NCBI RefSeq assembly: GCF_029961145.1
Contig: NZ_JASBRG010000007.1
Span: 119,897-183,896, forward strand
From: Pinibacter soli
Lineage (GTDB): Bacteria; Bacteroidota; Bacteroidia; Chitinophagales; Chitinophagaceae
Reading direction: 5' to 3'
DNA: 64,000 nucleotides
Under the pieces are notes generated by a model that saw only the letters and a list, made by a program, of their open reading frames with translations, had not been told where the DNA came from and made no database searches. Both the position numbers and the translations under genes were made by a program. Of this stretch, positions 24,230 through 32,373 are shown piece after piece. Each line of letters begins with the position of its first letter. Position 1 is the first letter of the stretch.

Positions 24230-26299
24230 ATGAAAGCATCAACGTTCGCTCCTGAGCTAATCAAACCAGCTCTCGCGCAATCCTTCATAAAACTCAATCC
24301 ACGCAGCATGTTCCGCAATCCTGTGATGTTCACAGTGGAAATTGGAACACTGGTAATGCTGGTGGTTACTATTTATTCTTATACAGTAAAAGATAAAACC
24401 ATTGGCAACTTTGGTTACAATCTTACCATTTTTATTGTGCTGTTTCTCACTTTGCTCTTTGCCAATTTTGCGGAAGCTATCGCAGAAGCAAGGGGGAAGG
24501 CACAGGCCGACAGCTTACGCAAGACACGTGAAGAAACACCCGCGAAGAAAGTAAACCTTGTCGGTGAAATTTTCACCAACGAAATCGAAATCGTTTCATC
24601 ATCCCGTTTGCAAAAAGGAGATTACTTCGTTTGCGATGCAGGCGATATTATTCCGATGGATGGTGAAATAGTAGAGGGGCTTGCTACTATAGATGAAAGC
24701 GCCATCACGGGCGAATCTGCACCAGTGATACGCGAAGCTGGCGGCGATAAATCCTCTGTTACAGGCGGTACAAAGGTTTTGTCTGACCACATCAAAGTAC
24801 GTGTTACTACCGAGCCCGGCGAGAGCTTTCTCGATAAAATGATCGCATTAGTGGAAGGTGCATCGAGACAAAAAACGCCGAATGAAATTGCACTGACTAT
24901 TTTGCTGGCAAGCTTCACGCTCATCTTCATCATCGTGTGTGTGACCTTGAAGCCATTTGCGGATTATGCCAACACTACTATCAGCATCGCGGCATTTATA
25001 TCATTGTTTGTATGTCTTATTCCAACCACAATCGGCGGTTTGTTAAGCGCTATCGGCATCGCTGGAATGGATCGCGCACTACGTGCAAATGTCATCACGA
25101 AAAGCGGTAAGGCGGTAGAAACAGCGGGAGATATTGATACGCTGCTGCTTGATAAAACGGGAACCATCACGATCGGTAACAGGAAGGCAACACACTTCTG
25201 GCCGGTAAAAGAAATCAACAGCAAGTCCTTCATTGAAACCTGTGTGCTGGCTTCTGTTGCAGATGAAACGCCTGAAGGAAAATCAATTGTTGAACTCGCA
25301 GCCAACAGCAACGGTTCACCAAAAAATATTGATGAGTACAAACAAATGTTACTCGCAAAACATACAGCTCCAAAATTCATAGAGTTCACCGCTGAAACAA
25401 GAAGCAGTGGCGTTGATTTCGAAAATGAAAAGATCAGAAAAGGTGCATTTGATGCCATTAGGAACCAGGTCACAAAAGCAGGAAACAACATTCCACAAGA
25501 AACTGAAGAACGTGTAAAAACCATTGCTTCAAATGGTGGGACACCTCTGGTTGTGAGTAAGAACAACCAGGTGCAAGGTGTGATCGAATTGCAGGATATC
25601 ATCAAACCTGGCATCAGCGAGCGTTTCGAACGACTGAGAAAAATGGGAGTGAAGACTGTAATGGTAACGGGTGATAATCCCTTAACTGCAAAATACATTG
25701 CTGAAAAAGCGGGTGTAGATGATTTCATTGCAGAGGCTAAGCCGGAAGATAAAATGAACTACATCAAAAAAGAACAGCATACCGGTAAGCTCGTCGCAAT
25801 GATGGGAGATGGCACAAATGATGCTCCCGCACTTGCACAGGCAGACGTTGGTGTAGCTATGAACAGTGGCACGCAAGCTGCAAAAGAAGCGGGCAACATG
25901 GTAGATCTTGATAATGATCCAACCAAGTTGATCGAGATCGTTGAGATTGGAAAACAATTGTTGATCACAAGAGGAACAATTACAACATTTTCCATCGCGA
26001 ATGATGTAGCAAAATATTTCGCCATCGTTCCGGCGTTGTTTATTACATCGATTCCTGCCTTGCAAGCCATGAATATCATGCATCTTAAAAGTCCGGAAAG
26101 CGCCATATTATCAGCGGTTATTTTCAACGCGATCATTATTCCAATGCTGATTCCTCTTTCACTGCGCGGTGTCTCTTACAAACCAATCGGCTCCAGCGCT
26201 TTGCTGCGAAGGAATCTATTGATCTATGGCCTTGGCGGTCTCGTCGCACCGTTCATTGGCATTAAGATGATTGATATGTTGCTGGGAGTATTTATGTAA
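24230..26299 (+). CDS. kdpB: Potassium-transporting ATPase subunit B (P-type ATPase)
   Basis: A 689-residue P-type ATPase, the energy-coupling subunit of the Kdp complex. The phosphorylated aspartate is D308 in [17 protein letters not shown] of the actuator domain is at 160-163, and [18 protein letters not shown] and the hinge [18 protein letters not shown] follow. Length is standard. It hydrolyses ATP to drive K+ uptake through KdpA. The start codon follows the family C repeat with no visible ribosome site, as is usual in Bacteroidetes. Confidence 0.98.
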   Translation: MKASTFAPELIKPALAQSFIKLNPRSMFRNPVMFTVEIGTLVMLVVTIYSYTVKDKTIGNFGYNLTIFIVLFLTLLFANFAEAIAEARGKAQADSLRKTREETPAKKVNLVGEIFTNEIEIVSSSRLQKGDYFVCDAGDIIPMDGEIVEGLATIDESAITGESAPVIREAGGDKSSVTGGTKVLSDHIKVRVTTEPGESFLDKMIALVEGASRQKTPNEIALTILLASFTLIFIIVCVTLKPFADYANTTISIAAFISLFVCLIPTTIGGLLSAIGIAGMDRALRANVITKSGKAVETAGDIDTLLLDKTGTITIGNRKATHFWPVKEINSKSFIETCVLASVADETPEGKSIVELAANSNGSPKNIDEYKQMLLAKHTAPKFIEFTAETRSSGVDFENEKIRKGAFDAIRNQVTKAGNNIPQETEERVKTIASNGGTPLVVSKNNQVQGVIELQDIIKPGISERFERLRKMGVKTVMVTGDNPLTAKYIAEKAGVDDFIAEAKPEDKMNYIKKEQHTGKLVAMMGDGTNDAPALAQADVGVAMNSGTQAAKEAGNMVDLDNDPTKLIEIVEIGKQLLITRGTITTFSIANDVAKYFAIVPALFITSIPALQAMNIMHLKSPESAILSAVIFNAIIIPMLIPLSLRGVSYKPIGSSALLRRNLLIYGLGGLVAPFIGIKMIDMLLGVFM

Positions 26300-26305
26300 A
26301 AGCAA

Positions 26306-26416
26306 TTTGCCACACAGGCACAGTGGACGCGGAATTTTACTGAAGCTTGATAAGCAGTTTATACTATCCTCTGTTTTTCTGTGTCTTTGTGGCAAAAAAC
26401 AGGTGCGAAGCACCTA
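26306..26416. repeat. Family G inverted repeat and small palindrome between kdpB and kdpC
   Basis: Arms TTGCCACACAGGCACAG and CTGTGTCTTTGTGGCAA (26306-26398), then the palindrome AGGTGCGAAGCACCT at 26401-26415, about 20 nt before the kdpC ATG. Confidence 0.82.
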
Positions 26417-26436
26417 CTAGTTTAAAAATAAAAATC

Positions 26437-27000
26437 ATGAAAAAGTATCTTCTTACTTCAATAAAATTAACGGCTGTGCTACTTGTTTTACTTGCTGTTT
26501 TATATCCTTTGTTTTTATCTGCCGTAGGCAAACTGGCCCGTGGCAAAGGGAATGGCGAAACCGTAAGTATCAACGGAAAAGTAGTTGGCTATGCAAACAT
26601 TGGCCAAAAATTTACGCAGGATAAATATTTCTGGAGCCGTCCATCTGCGGTGAATTACGATGCAGCAGGTTCCGGAGGTTCGAACAAAGCAACAAGCAAT
26701 CCTGAGTATTTAAAAACAGTGCAGGATAGGATCGATACATTTCTTGTACATAATCCGGAAATCAGAAAAGAAGACATTCCTGCGGAGCTTGTAACTGCAT
26801 CTGGTAGCGGTCTCGATCCTGATCTTTCTCCGGCCGGCGCCAAAGTTCAAGTGAAACGCATAGCCGCCACGAGACATATTTCAGAAGACAAACTAAACAA
26901 CCTGATAGATGAGCAAACTGTTAAACCTTTGCTTGGGGTGTTTGGCCCTGCAAAAGTGAATGTACTTAAACTGAATGTGACGTTAGATGAAATGAAATAG
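26437..27000 (+). CDS. kdpC: Potassium-transporting ATPase subunit C
   Basis: 187 residues from the ATG at 26437; the open frame upstream to 26347 runs through a family G repeat and is not used. One N-terminal membrane helix (LTAVLLVLLAVLYPLFLSAV) is followed by a periplasmic domain with the family segments YFWSRPSAVNYDAAGSGGSN, VTASGSGLDPDLSPAGA and the closing LGVFGPAKVNVLKLN. KdpC supports assembly and K+ affinity of the KdpFABC complex. Confidence 0.97.
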   Translation: MKKYLLTSIKLTAVLLVLLAVLYPLFLSAVGKLARGKGNGETVSINGKVVGYANIGQKFTQDKYFWSRPSAVNYDAAGSGGSNKATSNPEYLKTVQDRIDTFLVHNPEIRKEDIPAELVTASGSGLDPDLSPAGAKVQVKRIAATRHISEDKLNNLIDEQTVKPLLGVFGPAKVNVLKLNVTLDEMK

Positions 27001-27010
27001 AAATACAATG

Positions 27011-27173
27011 GCACACAGATGACGCTGATTAGACTGATTTACGCAGATTCTTTATAACTAAATACTTGAACCATTGATTAATTAATTTGTTTGAGAGGTT
27101 AAAATGATTTTACTGCATGCCTAATGGAAAAAAATCAGTGCAAATCAGTCTAATCAGCGTCATCTGCGTGCTC
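27011..27173. repeat. Family D inverted repeat between kdpC and the porin gene
   Basis: Left arm GGCACACAGATGACGCTGAT, right arm ATCAGCGTCATCTGCGTGC, each arm about 40 nt. The loop contains no recognised core. Confidence 0.88.
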
Positions 27174-27189
27174 TCTTAAATACTTACAG

Positions 27190-28290
27190 ATGAAAAGAAT
27201 AATTCTAATTACAGCCCTTTGGGGATTTATCTACGGACGAACAAAAGCTCAAACCGTTATCAATATCGATACAGCGAACAAATCACAACTTACCATCGAA
27301 GGAAATATTGACGCTTATTACGGCTATGATTTTAATAAACTGCAGACAAAAGACAGACCATATTTTGTTTCGCATTCGCGCAACAACGAAGTGAATTTGA
27401 ACCTTGCTTATATTTCATTTAAATACAGCTCGGAAAGATTTAGAGCGACGGTGGCTCCCGGATTTGGCACCTATATGAATGCTAACTATGCAGCGGAAAG
27501 CGGCTCCCTGAAATATATCGTCGAAGCATATGCCGGTTTCAAACCATTCGCCAAAAAGAACATCTGGTTAGACATTGGCATCTTGCCTTCACCTTATACA
27601 AATGAATCTGCTTTTTCATTTAATCAGTTAGTATATACGAGAACTTATGGCGCGGAAAATTCTCCTTACTACCTGGCTGGTGCAAGGCTTTCTCTGCCAT
27701 TAAGTAAAAAACTTACGACCAGTCTGTATTTACTCAATGGTTGGCAACAAATTTCGGATGTAAACAACTCTATGAGTTTTGGATCAAACCTTGAGCTAAG
27801 CGCCAATGAACACCTTACACTTGACTGGGACACCTACATAGGCGATGAAAGCTCTGCGGCCCATCCTGATTACAGGACAAGATATTTCACTGATTTATAT
27901 GCCACCTGGAACCCCTCTCAAAAAATAAGCTTTGCAGCATGTACCTACATTGGCTTGCAGAAAAAATTAATCGACGATAATACAATGGAAAATAGTTATT
28001 GGTGGCACGCTAACACAGCCATCAAATATTCATTCTCAAAGCACCACTCACTCTCTGCGCGGGTGGAATATTTCGATGACAAAGACGGTGTAATTGTGCA
28101 GCCTATTACCAATGTTATCGGCTTCAACAGTTTCAGCGAAAGTCTTTGTTATAATTGGAGCGTAACCGACAAAGTATTGTTCAGAGTAGAAGCAAGATAT
28201 TTTCAATCCGGCAAAGAAGTGTACCTGAAAGAAACAACACCTGTGAAGAATGATCTGTGGATGATTGCGGGAGTAACAACGAGATTTTGA
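27190..28290 (+). CDS. Outer-membrane porin of the BBP2-like family, Kdp-linked
   Basis: A 366-residue protein with a signal peptide (KRIILITALWGFIYGRTKAQ) and a predicted all-beta barrel: many alternating aromatic strands, for example YGYDFNKLQ, RATVAPGFGTYMNANYA, TTSLYLLNGWQQISDVNN, and a C-terminal strand ending TTRF, typical of outer-membrane insertion. It resembles the Bacteroidetes BBP2_2 porins. Its position between kdpC and the kdpD-like gene suggests that it lets K+ or other small solutes through the outer membrane for Kdp; this is inference from context. Confidence 0.82.
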   Translation: MKRIILITALWGFIYGRTKAQTVINIDTANKSQLTIEGNIDAYYGYDFNKLQTKDRPYFVSHSRNNEVNLNLAYISFKYSSERFRATVAPGFGTYMNANYAAESGSLKYIVEAYAGFKPFAKKNIWLDIGILPSPYTNESAFSFNQLVYTRTYGAENSPYYLAGARLSLPLSKKLTTSLYLLNGWQQISDVNNSMSFGSNLELSANEHLTLDWDTYIGDESSAAHPDYRTRYFTDLYATWNPSQKISFAACTYIGLQKKLIDDNTMENSYWWHANTAIKYSFSKHHSLSARVEYFDDKDGVIVQPITNVIGFNSFSESLCYNWSVTDKVLFRVEARYFQSGKEVYLKETTPVKNDLWMIAGVTTRF

Positions 28291-28477
28291 GTGATAAGTT
28301 ATGAGTGATGAGTTATGAGTAGTTGTCGATGATAAATAATTCAAGACGGAATATAGAACCTTTGTTGAATAGAATTCATATAGTACAAGAGTGCGACGCA
28401 AGAGTAGCACAATAGTAGCAATTCAGTCGACCCCAAAAAAACTCAAAACTCAAAACTCATAACTCATAACTCAAAAC
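28291..28477. repeat. Family E inverted repeat with family L core, porin to kdpD
   Basis: Left arm GATAAGTTATGAGTGATGAG, right arm CTCATAACTCATAACTC. The loop contains AAGAGTGCGACGCAAGAG at 28388-28405, matching the core at 20070-20089. Confidence 0.82.
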
Positions 28478-28514
28478 CACCCTAACAACTAACAACAATC
28501 AACTAACAACCAAA

Positions 28515-29585
28515 TTGAAAGGCAAACTAAAAATATACATAGGCATGAGCGCCGGCGTAGGTAAGAGCTACCGCATGTTGCAGGAGGCTCATGCCTTGTT
28601 GCGCAATGGTGTAAATGTGAAGATCGGCTATATAGAAACGCATGGGCGACAGGAAACACAGGCGCTGGTTGACGGGCTGCCAGTCATTCCCCGAAGAGAG
28701 GTTTTCTACAAAGGAAAAATGCTGGATGAACTGGACGTGCAGGCCATTTTACTGCTGCATCCACAAGTGGCGATTATTGATGAATTGGCACACACCAATA
28801 TTCCCGGAAGCAAAAATGAAAAGCGCTGGCAGGATGTAGTAGATATTTTAAATGAAGGTATCGACGTCATTACTGCCATCAATATTCAGCATATTGAAAG
28901 CATTAACAATGAAGTGTATCACATCACTGGTATAGAAGTGAAAGAACGTGTACCCGATACCATTTTGCAAATCGCCGATGAAGTAGTGAACATAGATCTC
29001 ACCGCCGAAGAATTGATAACGCGACTGAAAGAAGGTAAGATCTATGACAACAGCAAGGTGCAACATGCGCTGCAAAATTTTTTCAAACCGGAGAAGATAT
29101 TGCAATTGCGGGAACTGGCCCTGAAAGAAGTCGCGGGACAGGTGGAGCGCAAAGTAGACGTAGAAGTTACCCGCGACAAATCACTGCGGCCCGAAAGATT
29201 CCTGGCTTGCATTTCAAGCAATCACACAACTTCACAAAAGATCATCCGCAAAACGGCACGACTTGCTTCTTACTATAATTCCAAATGGTATGTACTTTAC
29301 GTGCAAACGAAACGGGAGAGTATGGACAAAATTCCGCTCGATAAACAACGTCATCTCATTAACAACTTCAAAAACGCTACAGAGCTTGGCGCGGAAGTAA
29401 TACAGGTAAAAGAGGACAACGTTGCTGAAGCTATTATGCAAATAGCAATTGAAAAAAAGGTTACTACGGTGACTATCGGAAAACCGCACATGAATTTATT
29501 TCAGATAATTTTACAAACAAGTGTTTTCAAACAATTACTCCGTACATTGTCATTGAACGACATTGATCTTATCATTTTATCATGA
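28515..29585 (+). CDS. kdpD: KdpD input module (sensor and USP domains) without kinase
   Basis: A 356-residue protein equal to the cytosolic N-terminal half of KdpD. The KdpD domain (residues 1-215) has a Walker A GMSAGVGKS at 10-18 and DELAHTNIPGSKNEKRWQDV. A universal-stress-like domain follows (about 225-356). The four-helix membrane part and histidine kinase of classical KdpD are missing. The only start that keeps the P-loop is a TTG at 28515; the next ATG (28545) would remove half of it. Its stop overlaps the start of the kinase gene by 4 bp, so the two products are probably made together and may act as one split sensor of K+ or turgor. Confidence 0.9.
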   Translation: MKGKLKIYIGMSAGVGKSYRMLQEAHALLRNGVNVKIGYIETHGRQETQALVDGLPVIPRREVFYKGKMLDELDVQAILLLHPQVAIIDELAHTNIPGSKNEKRWQDVVDILNEGIDVITAINIQHIESINNEVYHITGIEVKERVPDTILQIADEVVNIDLTAEELITRLKEGKIYDNSKVQHALQNFFKPEKILQLRELALKEVAGQVERKVDVEVTRDKSLRPERFLACISSNHTTSQKIIRKTARLASYYNSKWYVLYVQTKRESMDKIPLDKQRHLINNFKNATELGAEVIQVKEDNVAEAIMQIAIEKKVTTVTIGKPHMNLFQIILQTSVFKQLLRTLSLNDIDLIILS

Positions 29586-31276
29586 ATCGCTTAAGAACCA
29601 AAATAATCACAGGTGTTGCTTTTTTGTTTCTACTCTTGTTGATCGTCGGAGGAACCGCCGCTTATTTTTTAACAGCACTAAGTCACGACGCCAACGTAAT
29701 TCTTAAGGACAATTATGAAAGTTTGTCTTACTGTCACTCCATGCAACAACAATTGGTGATGATGGACAAGGATTCGAATGCTATCCGCAAGTTTAATCAA
29801 CAGTTACAACTCGAAGAAAAGAACGCGACGGAAGTGGGTGAAGCACAAGCAACCGCACATATTCGAAGTGCATTCGAACAATTCAAAGCATCTAAAGAAA
29901 AATTTCCACTACTTAAGAATGAAATAGAAAATCATATTCAGGAGGTGCTGGCACTCAACATGCAGGCAATCGACAGAAAGAACAAACAAGCGCAGCATAC
30001 AGCTACCAAAGCAATTACCATCATTACAGTGTTGGGCGCCATTGTTTTTCTTTTATCATTTACTTTTCTTGCCAATTTTCCTTCCTACGTTTCGGGCCCA
30101 CTTTCAAAACTCAACGAAGCGATCAAAGCCTTGTCTGACAAGAATTACAACTATCGTGTGCATATAAACCGGAAAGATGAATTTGGCGAACTTGCACAGG
30201 CTTTCAATACTATGGCGGAAAAACTGGATGAATATGAGCACAGCAATCTCGCCACCATTTTGTTTGAAAAGCAAAGAGCAGAAACTGTTATTCAAACGAT
30301 GAAAGATGCCAGCCTTGGAATTGATGTGAACGGAAAAGTTTTATTTGCCAATCGGCAGGCATTGCAATTGTTGAATTTGAAAGAGGTTGATGTAATCAAC
30401 AAATCCCAGGAAGAAGTAGGCAAACGAAATGATCTGTTTAGATTTTTATTGCAGGAAAACAATGGCACTCCTTTCAAAATTGTAGTGGAGAACAAAGAGA
30501 ATTATTTCACTAAGGAGATCAACGATATCACACAAGACGGTCAGAAAACCGGCCGGGTAATTGTATTTAAAAACATCACGCCATACAAAGAGCTTGATCT
30601 CGCAAAAACAAATTTCATTGCCACCATTTCACATGAATTAAAAACACCGCTTGCCTCAATGGATCTCTCTTTAAAACTATTGAAAGATAAGCGTACCGGC
30701 GACCTGAACAACGAGCAGCACGAACTGGTGGAACATATCAAAGATGATAAAAACCGCCTGGTAAAAATAGTAGGAGAGTTGCTTGACTTGTCGCAGGTGG
30801 AGACAGGAAACATACGACTTAATATACAATCTGTGAATGTTAATAAAGTTCTCGACTTTGCATTGCAATCCGTACAAATGCAGGCTACGCAAAAGCAAAT
30901 CACTCTTGAAATAATAAAAACCAGCAACGAAGAAATGTATTGCAAGGCTGATGCGGAAAAAACGACCTGGGTGCTGACAAATTTGCTCACCAACGCGATC
31001 AGGTATTCATCGGCTTCTTCAAAAATTATAACCACCATAAAAAATATCGACAGCAAAGTGCAGTTCAGCGTGCAGGATTTTGGTAAAGGCATTTCGAAGG
31101 AAGAACAAAGCCACATCTTCGAAAAATTTTATAAAACAAAAGGCGACATCAAATCCGGTACCGGCCTCGGACTGGCCATAGCCAAGGATTTCATCATATC
31201 GCAAGGCGGAAAGATATGGGTTGAAAGCGAAGAAGGAAAGGGAAGTGTGTTTGCATTTGAATTACCGAAAGCGTAG
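29582..31276 (+). CDS. Sensor histidine kinase (HAMP, PAS, HisKA, HATPase_c), Kdp-linked
   Basis: A 564-residue transmembrane kinase. Two membrane helices (about 8-31 and 143-166) frame a periplasmic helical domain; HAMP at about 168-222, PAS at about 232-335, HisKA with phospho-acceptor H351 in ATISHELKTPLAS, then HATPase_c with NLLTNAIRYSS, FGKGI and GTGLGLAIAKD. The start codon lies inside the stop of the KdpD-like gene (ATGA overlap). It should phosphorylate the NtrC-type regulator encoded at 32374-33717, given proximity and the lack of another regulator. This partnership is inferred. Confidence 0.9.
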   Translation: MNRLRTKIITGVAFLFLLLLIVGGTAAYFLTALSHDANVILKDNYESLSYCHSMQQQLVMMDKDSNAIRKFNQQLQLEEKNATEVGEAQATAHIRSAFEQFKASKEKFPLLKNEIENHIQEVLALNMQAIDRKNKQAQHTATKAITIITVLGAIVFLLSFTFLANFPSYVSGPLSKLNEAIKALSDKNYNYRVHINRKDEFGELAQAFNTMAEKLDEYEHSNLATILFEKQRAETVIQTMKDASLGIDVNGKVLFANRQALQLLNLKEVDVINKSQEEVGKRNDLFRFLLQENNGTPFKIVVENKENYFTKEINDITQDGQKTGRVIVFKNITPYKELDLAKTNFIATISHELKTPLASMDLSLKLLKDKRTGDLNNEQHELVEHIKDDKNRLVKIVGELLDLSQVETGNIRLNIQSVNVNKVLDFALQSVQMQATQKQITLEIIKTSNEEMYCKADAEKTTWVLTNLLTNAIRYSSASSKIITTIKNIDSKVQFSVQDFGKGISKEEQSHIFEKFYKTKGDIKSGTGLGLAIAKDFIISQGGKIWVESEEGKGSVFAFELPKA

Positions 31277-31470
31277 AGAGCACGCAGATGACGCTGATTC
31301 GACTGATTTACACTGATCTTTTGGATGTGTTATTTCATCCAATACTTAAACACGTTACTGAAATAATTTGAAATTTGATACTTGAAATTGAGGCAACTGT
31401 CCGATTTCAAATACCAATCTCAAATAAAAAAATCAGCGTCAATCTGCTAAATCAGCGTCATCTGCGTGCT
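31277..31470. repeat. Family D inverted repeat with nested hairpin after the kinase gene
   Basis: Outer arms GAGCACGCAGATGACGCTGA and TCAGCGTCATCTGCGTGCT. A nested inverted repeat (TTTGAAATTTGATACTTGAA and matching words) at about 31367-31426 has the core GGCAACTGTCCGATTTC, which in reverse complement resembles 56899-56917. The stretch 31277-31602 has no gene, only this repeat and the terminator. Confidence 0.85.
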
Positions 31471-31520
31471 AACAACAAAAAAACGAAGGAATCTATGCCT
31501 CGCGGCTTTCTTCCTTCGTT
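31471..31520 (-). terminator. Terminator of the DUF2141 gene
   Basis: AACGAAGGAA (31482-31491) and TTCCTTCGTT (31511-31520) pair. Read on the minus strand, the stem is followed by a T-rich run (TTTTTTGTTGTT). It lies 80 nt past the stop of the minus-strand gene. Confidence 0.75.
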
Positions 31521-31602
31521 TTACGGCACGGCCATTAAACTTATTATTAGCATTATCAAACTACACATCTTGGACAAAAAGCACCGCTAATAATAGTTAC
31601 CA

Positions 31603-32034
31603 TCAAATTTTCATTTTAATAGAAATGACCTGATCGCCAGTATGTTCAAAGCTGGCCTTGTCGAATTTTGGAGGTCCGAAAGTTGCTTTCGCATCATTCG
31701 AAAATCCGTATTCTTCATCGGGCAACCCGTTTGGTTTTCTTGCCATCTGCATGTTGTTGTCTTCATCGTGTAATGCCGCTATGGCAATCACTCCAGAAGG
31801 AATGTCCTCAAAATCCACCTCAGCATTTCCGTTTTTTATTTCGGCCTTCGCACCTTTAAAAGCCTTGGTAGCGTCAAACGGAAAGCCGTTTTCGGTCTTA
31901 TACAGACCAACCAACACCGTTCCTTTGTCGTTTCTCATCCCCGTCAAGGTCACTTTTAATGAGCCGGATTTTTCTGTTTTTCTAAAGGAAATGAATGTCA
32001 ATAAAGTCATTAAACACAGTAGATATATCTTCAC
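31603..32034 (-). CDS. DUF2141 family protein, exported
   Basis: A 143-residue protein with a short signal peptide (KIYLLCLMTLLTFISF) and a DUF2141 domain: GSLKVTLTGMRNDKGTVLVGLY, DFEDIPSGVIAIAALHDEDNN and the closing ARKPNGLPDEEYGFSNDAK. The function of the family is unknown. It sits on the opposite strand between the Kdp kinase and response regulator genes, and nothing links it to potassium transport beyond position. Confidence 0.9.
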   Translation of the reverse strand: MKIYLLCLMTLLTFISFRKTEKSGSLKVTLTGMRNDKGTVLVGLYKTENGFPFDATKAFKGAKAEIKNGNAEVDFEDIPSGVIAIAALHDEDNNMQMARKPNGLPDEEYGFSNDAKATFGPPKFDKASFEHTGDQVISIKMKI

Positions 32035-32083
32035 TTCCGTTTACTAAAACAATAAAAAAATCGTGCCGCGGACGTGAAATTTT

Positions 32084-32362
32084 AAAATGTGGAAATGTGA
32101 AAATTTGAAAATTCTTTGGGTCAATCATGTCTTCAGGAAATCAGTTATTCTGTTATTCGGTTGTTCATTTGTGGCCAGACATCTTATCCTTGATTGAACT
32201 TTCGTTGCGTCGCACACTTCAACTGTTGTAACGCTATGGAACTTAGGGTTTGCGTGCAACGGGATGATATTTTTTAGAGATGTTTTTGTTCGACAGGGCG
32301 AATGCGATTCGCCCTACTTGAGCTGTCATTTTCAAATTTTCAAATCTTCAACTTTTCAAATT
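32084..32362. repeat. Mosaic of nested repeats (families A, B, L, I) before the response regulator gene
   Basis: Outer family A words (GTGAAAATTTGAAAATTC at the left, TTTTCAAATTTTCAAATC at the right) enclose family B words (AATCAGTTATTCTGTTATTC), the family L core on the minus strand (32201-32223) and the family I palindrome (32296-32314). The stretch 32035-32373 has no gene. Confidence 0.8.
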
Positions 32363-32369
32363 AGCTTTG
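32362..32369 (+). promoter_or_regulatory. -7 promoter box TAGCTTTG, probably leaderless
   Basis: Exact TAnnTTTG match ending 4 nt before the ATG at 32374, the same spacing as at 12677-12684. Confidence 0.5.
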
Positions 32370-32373
32370 GTCT

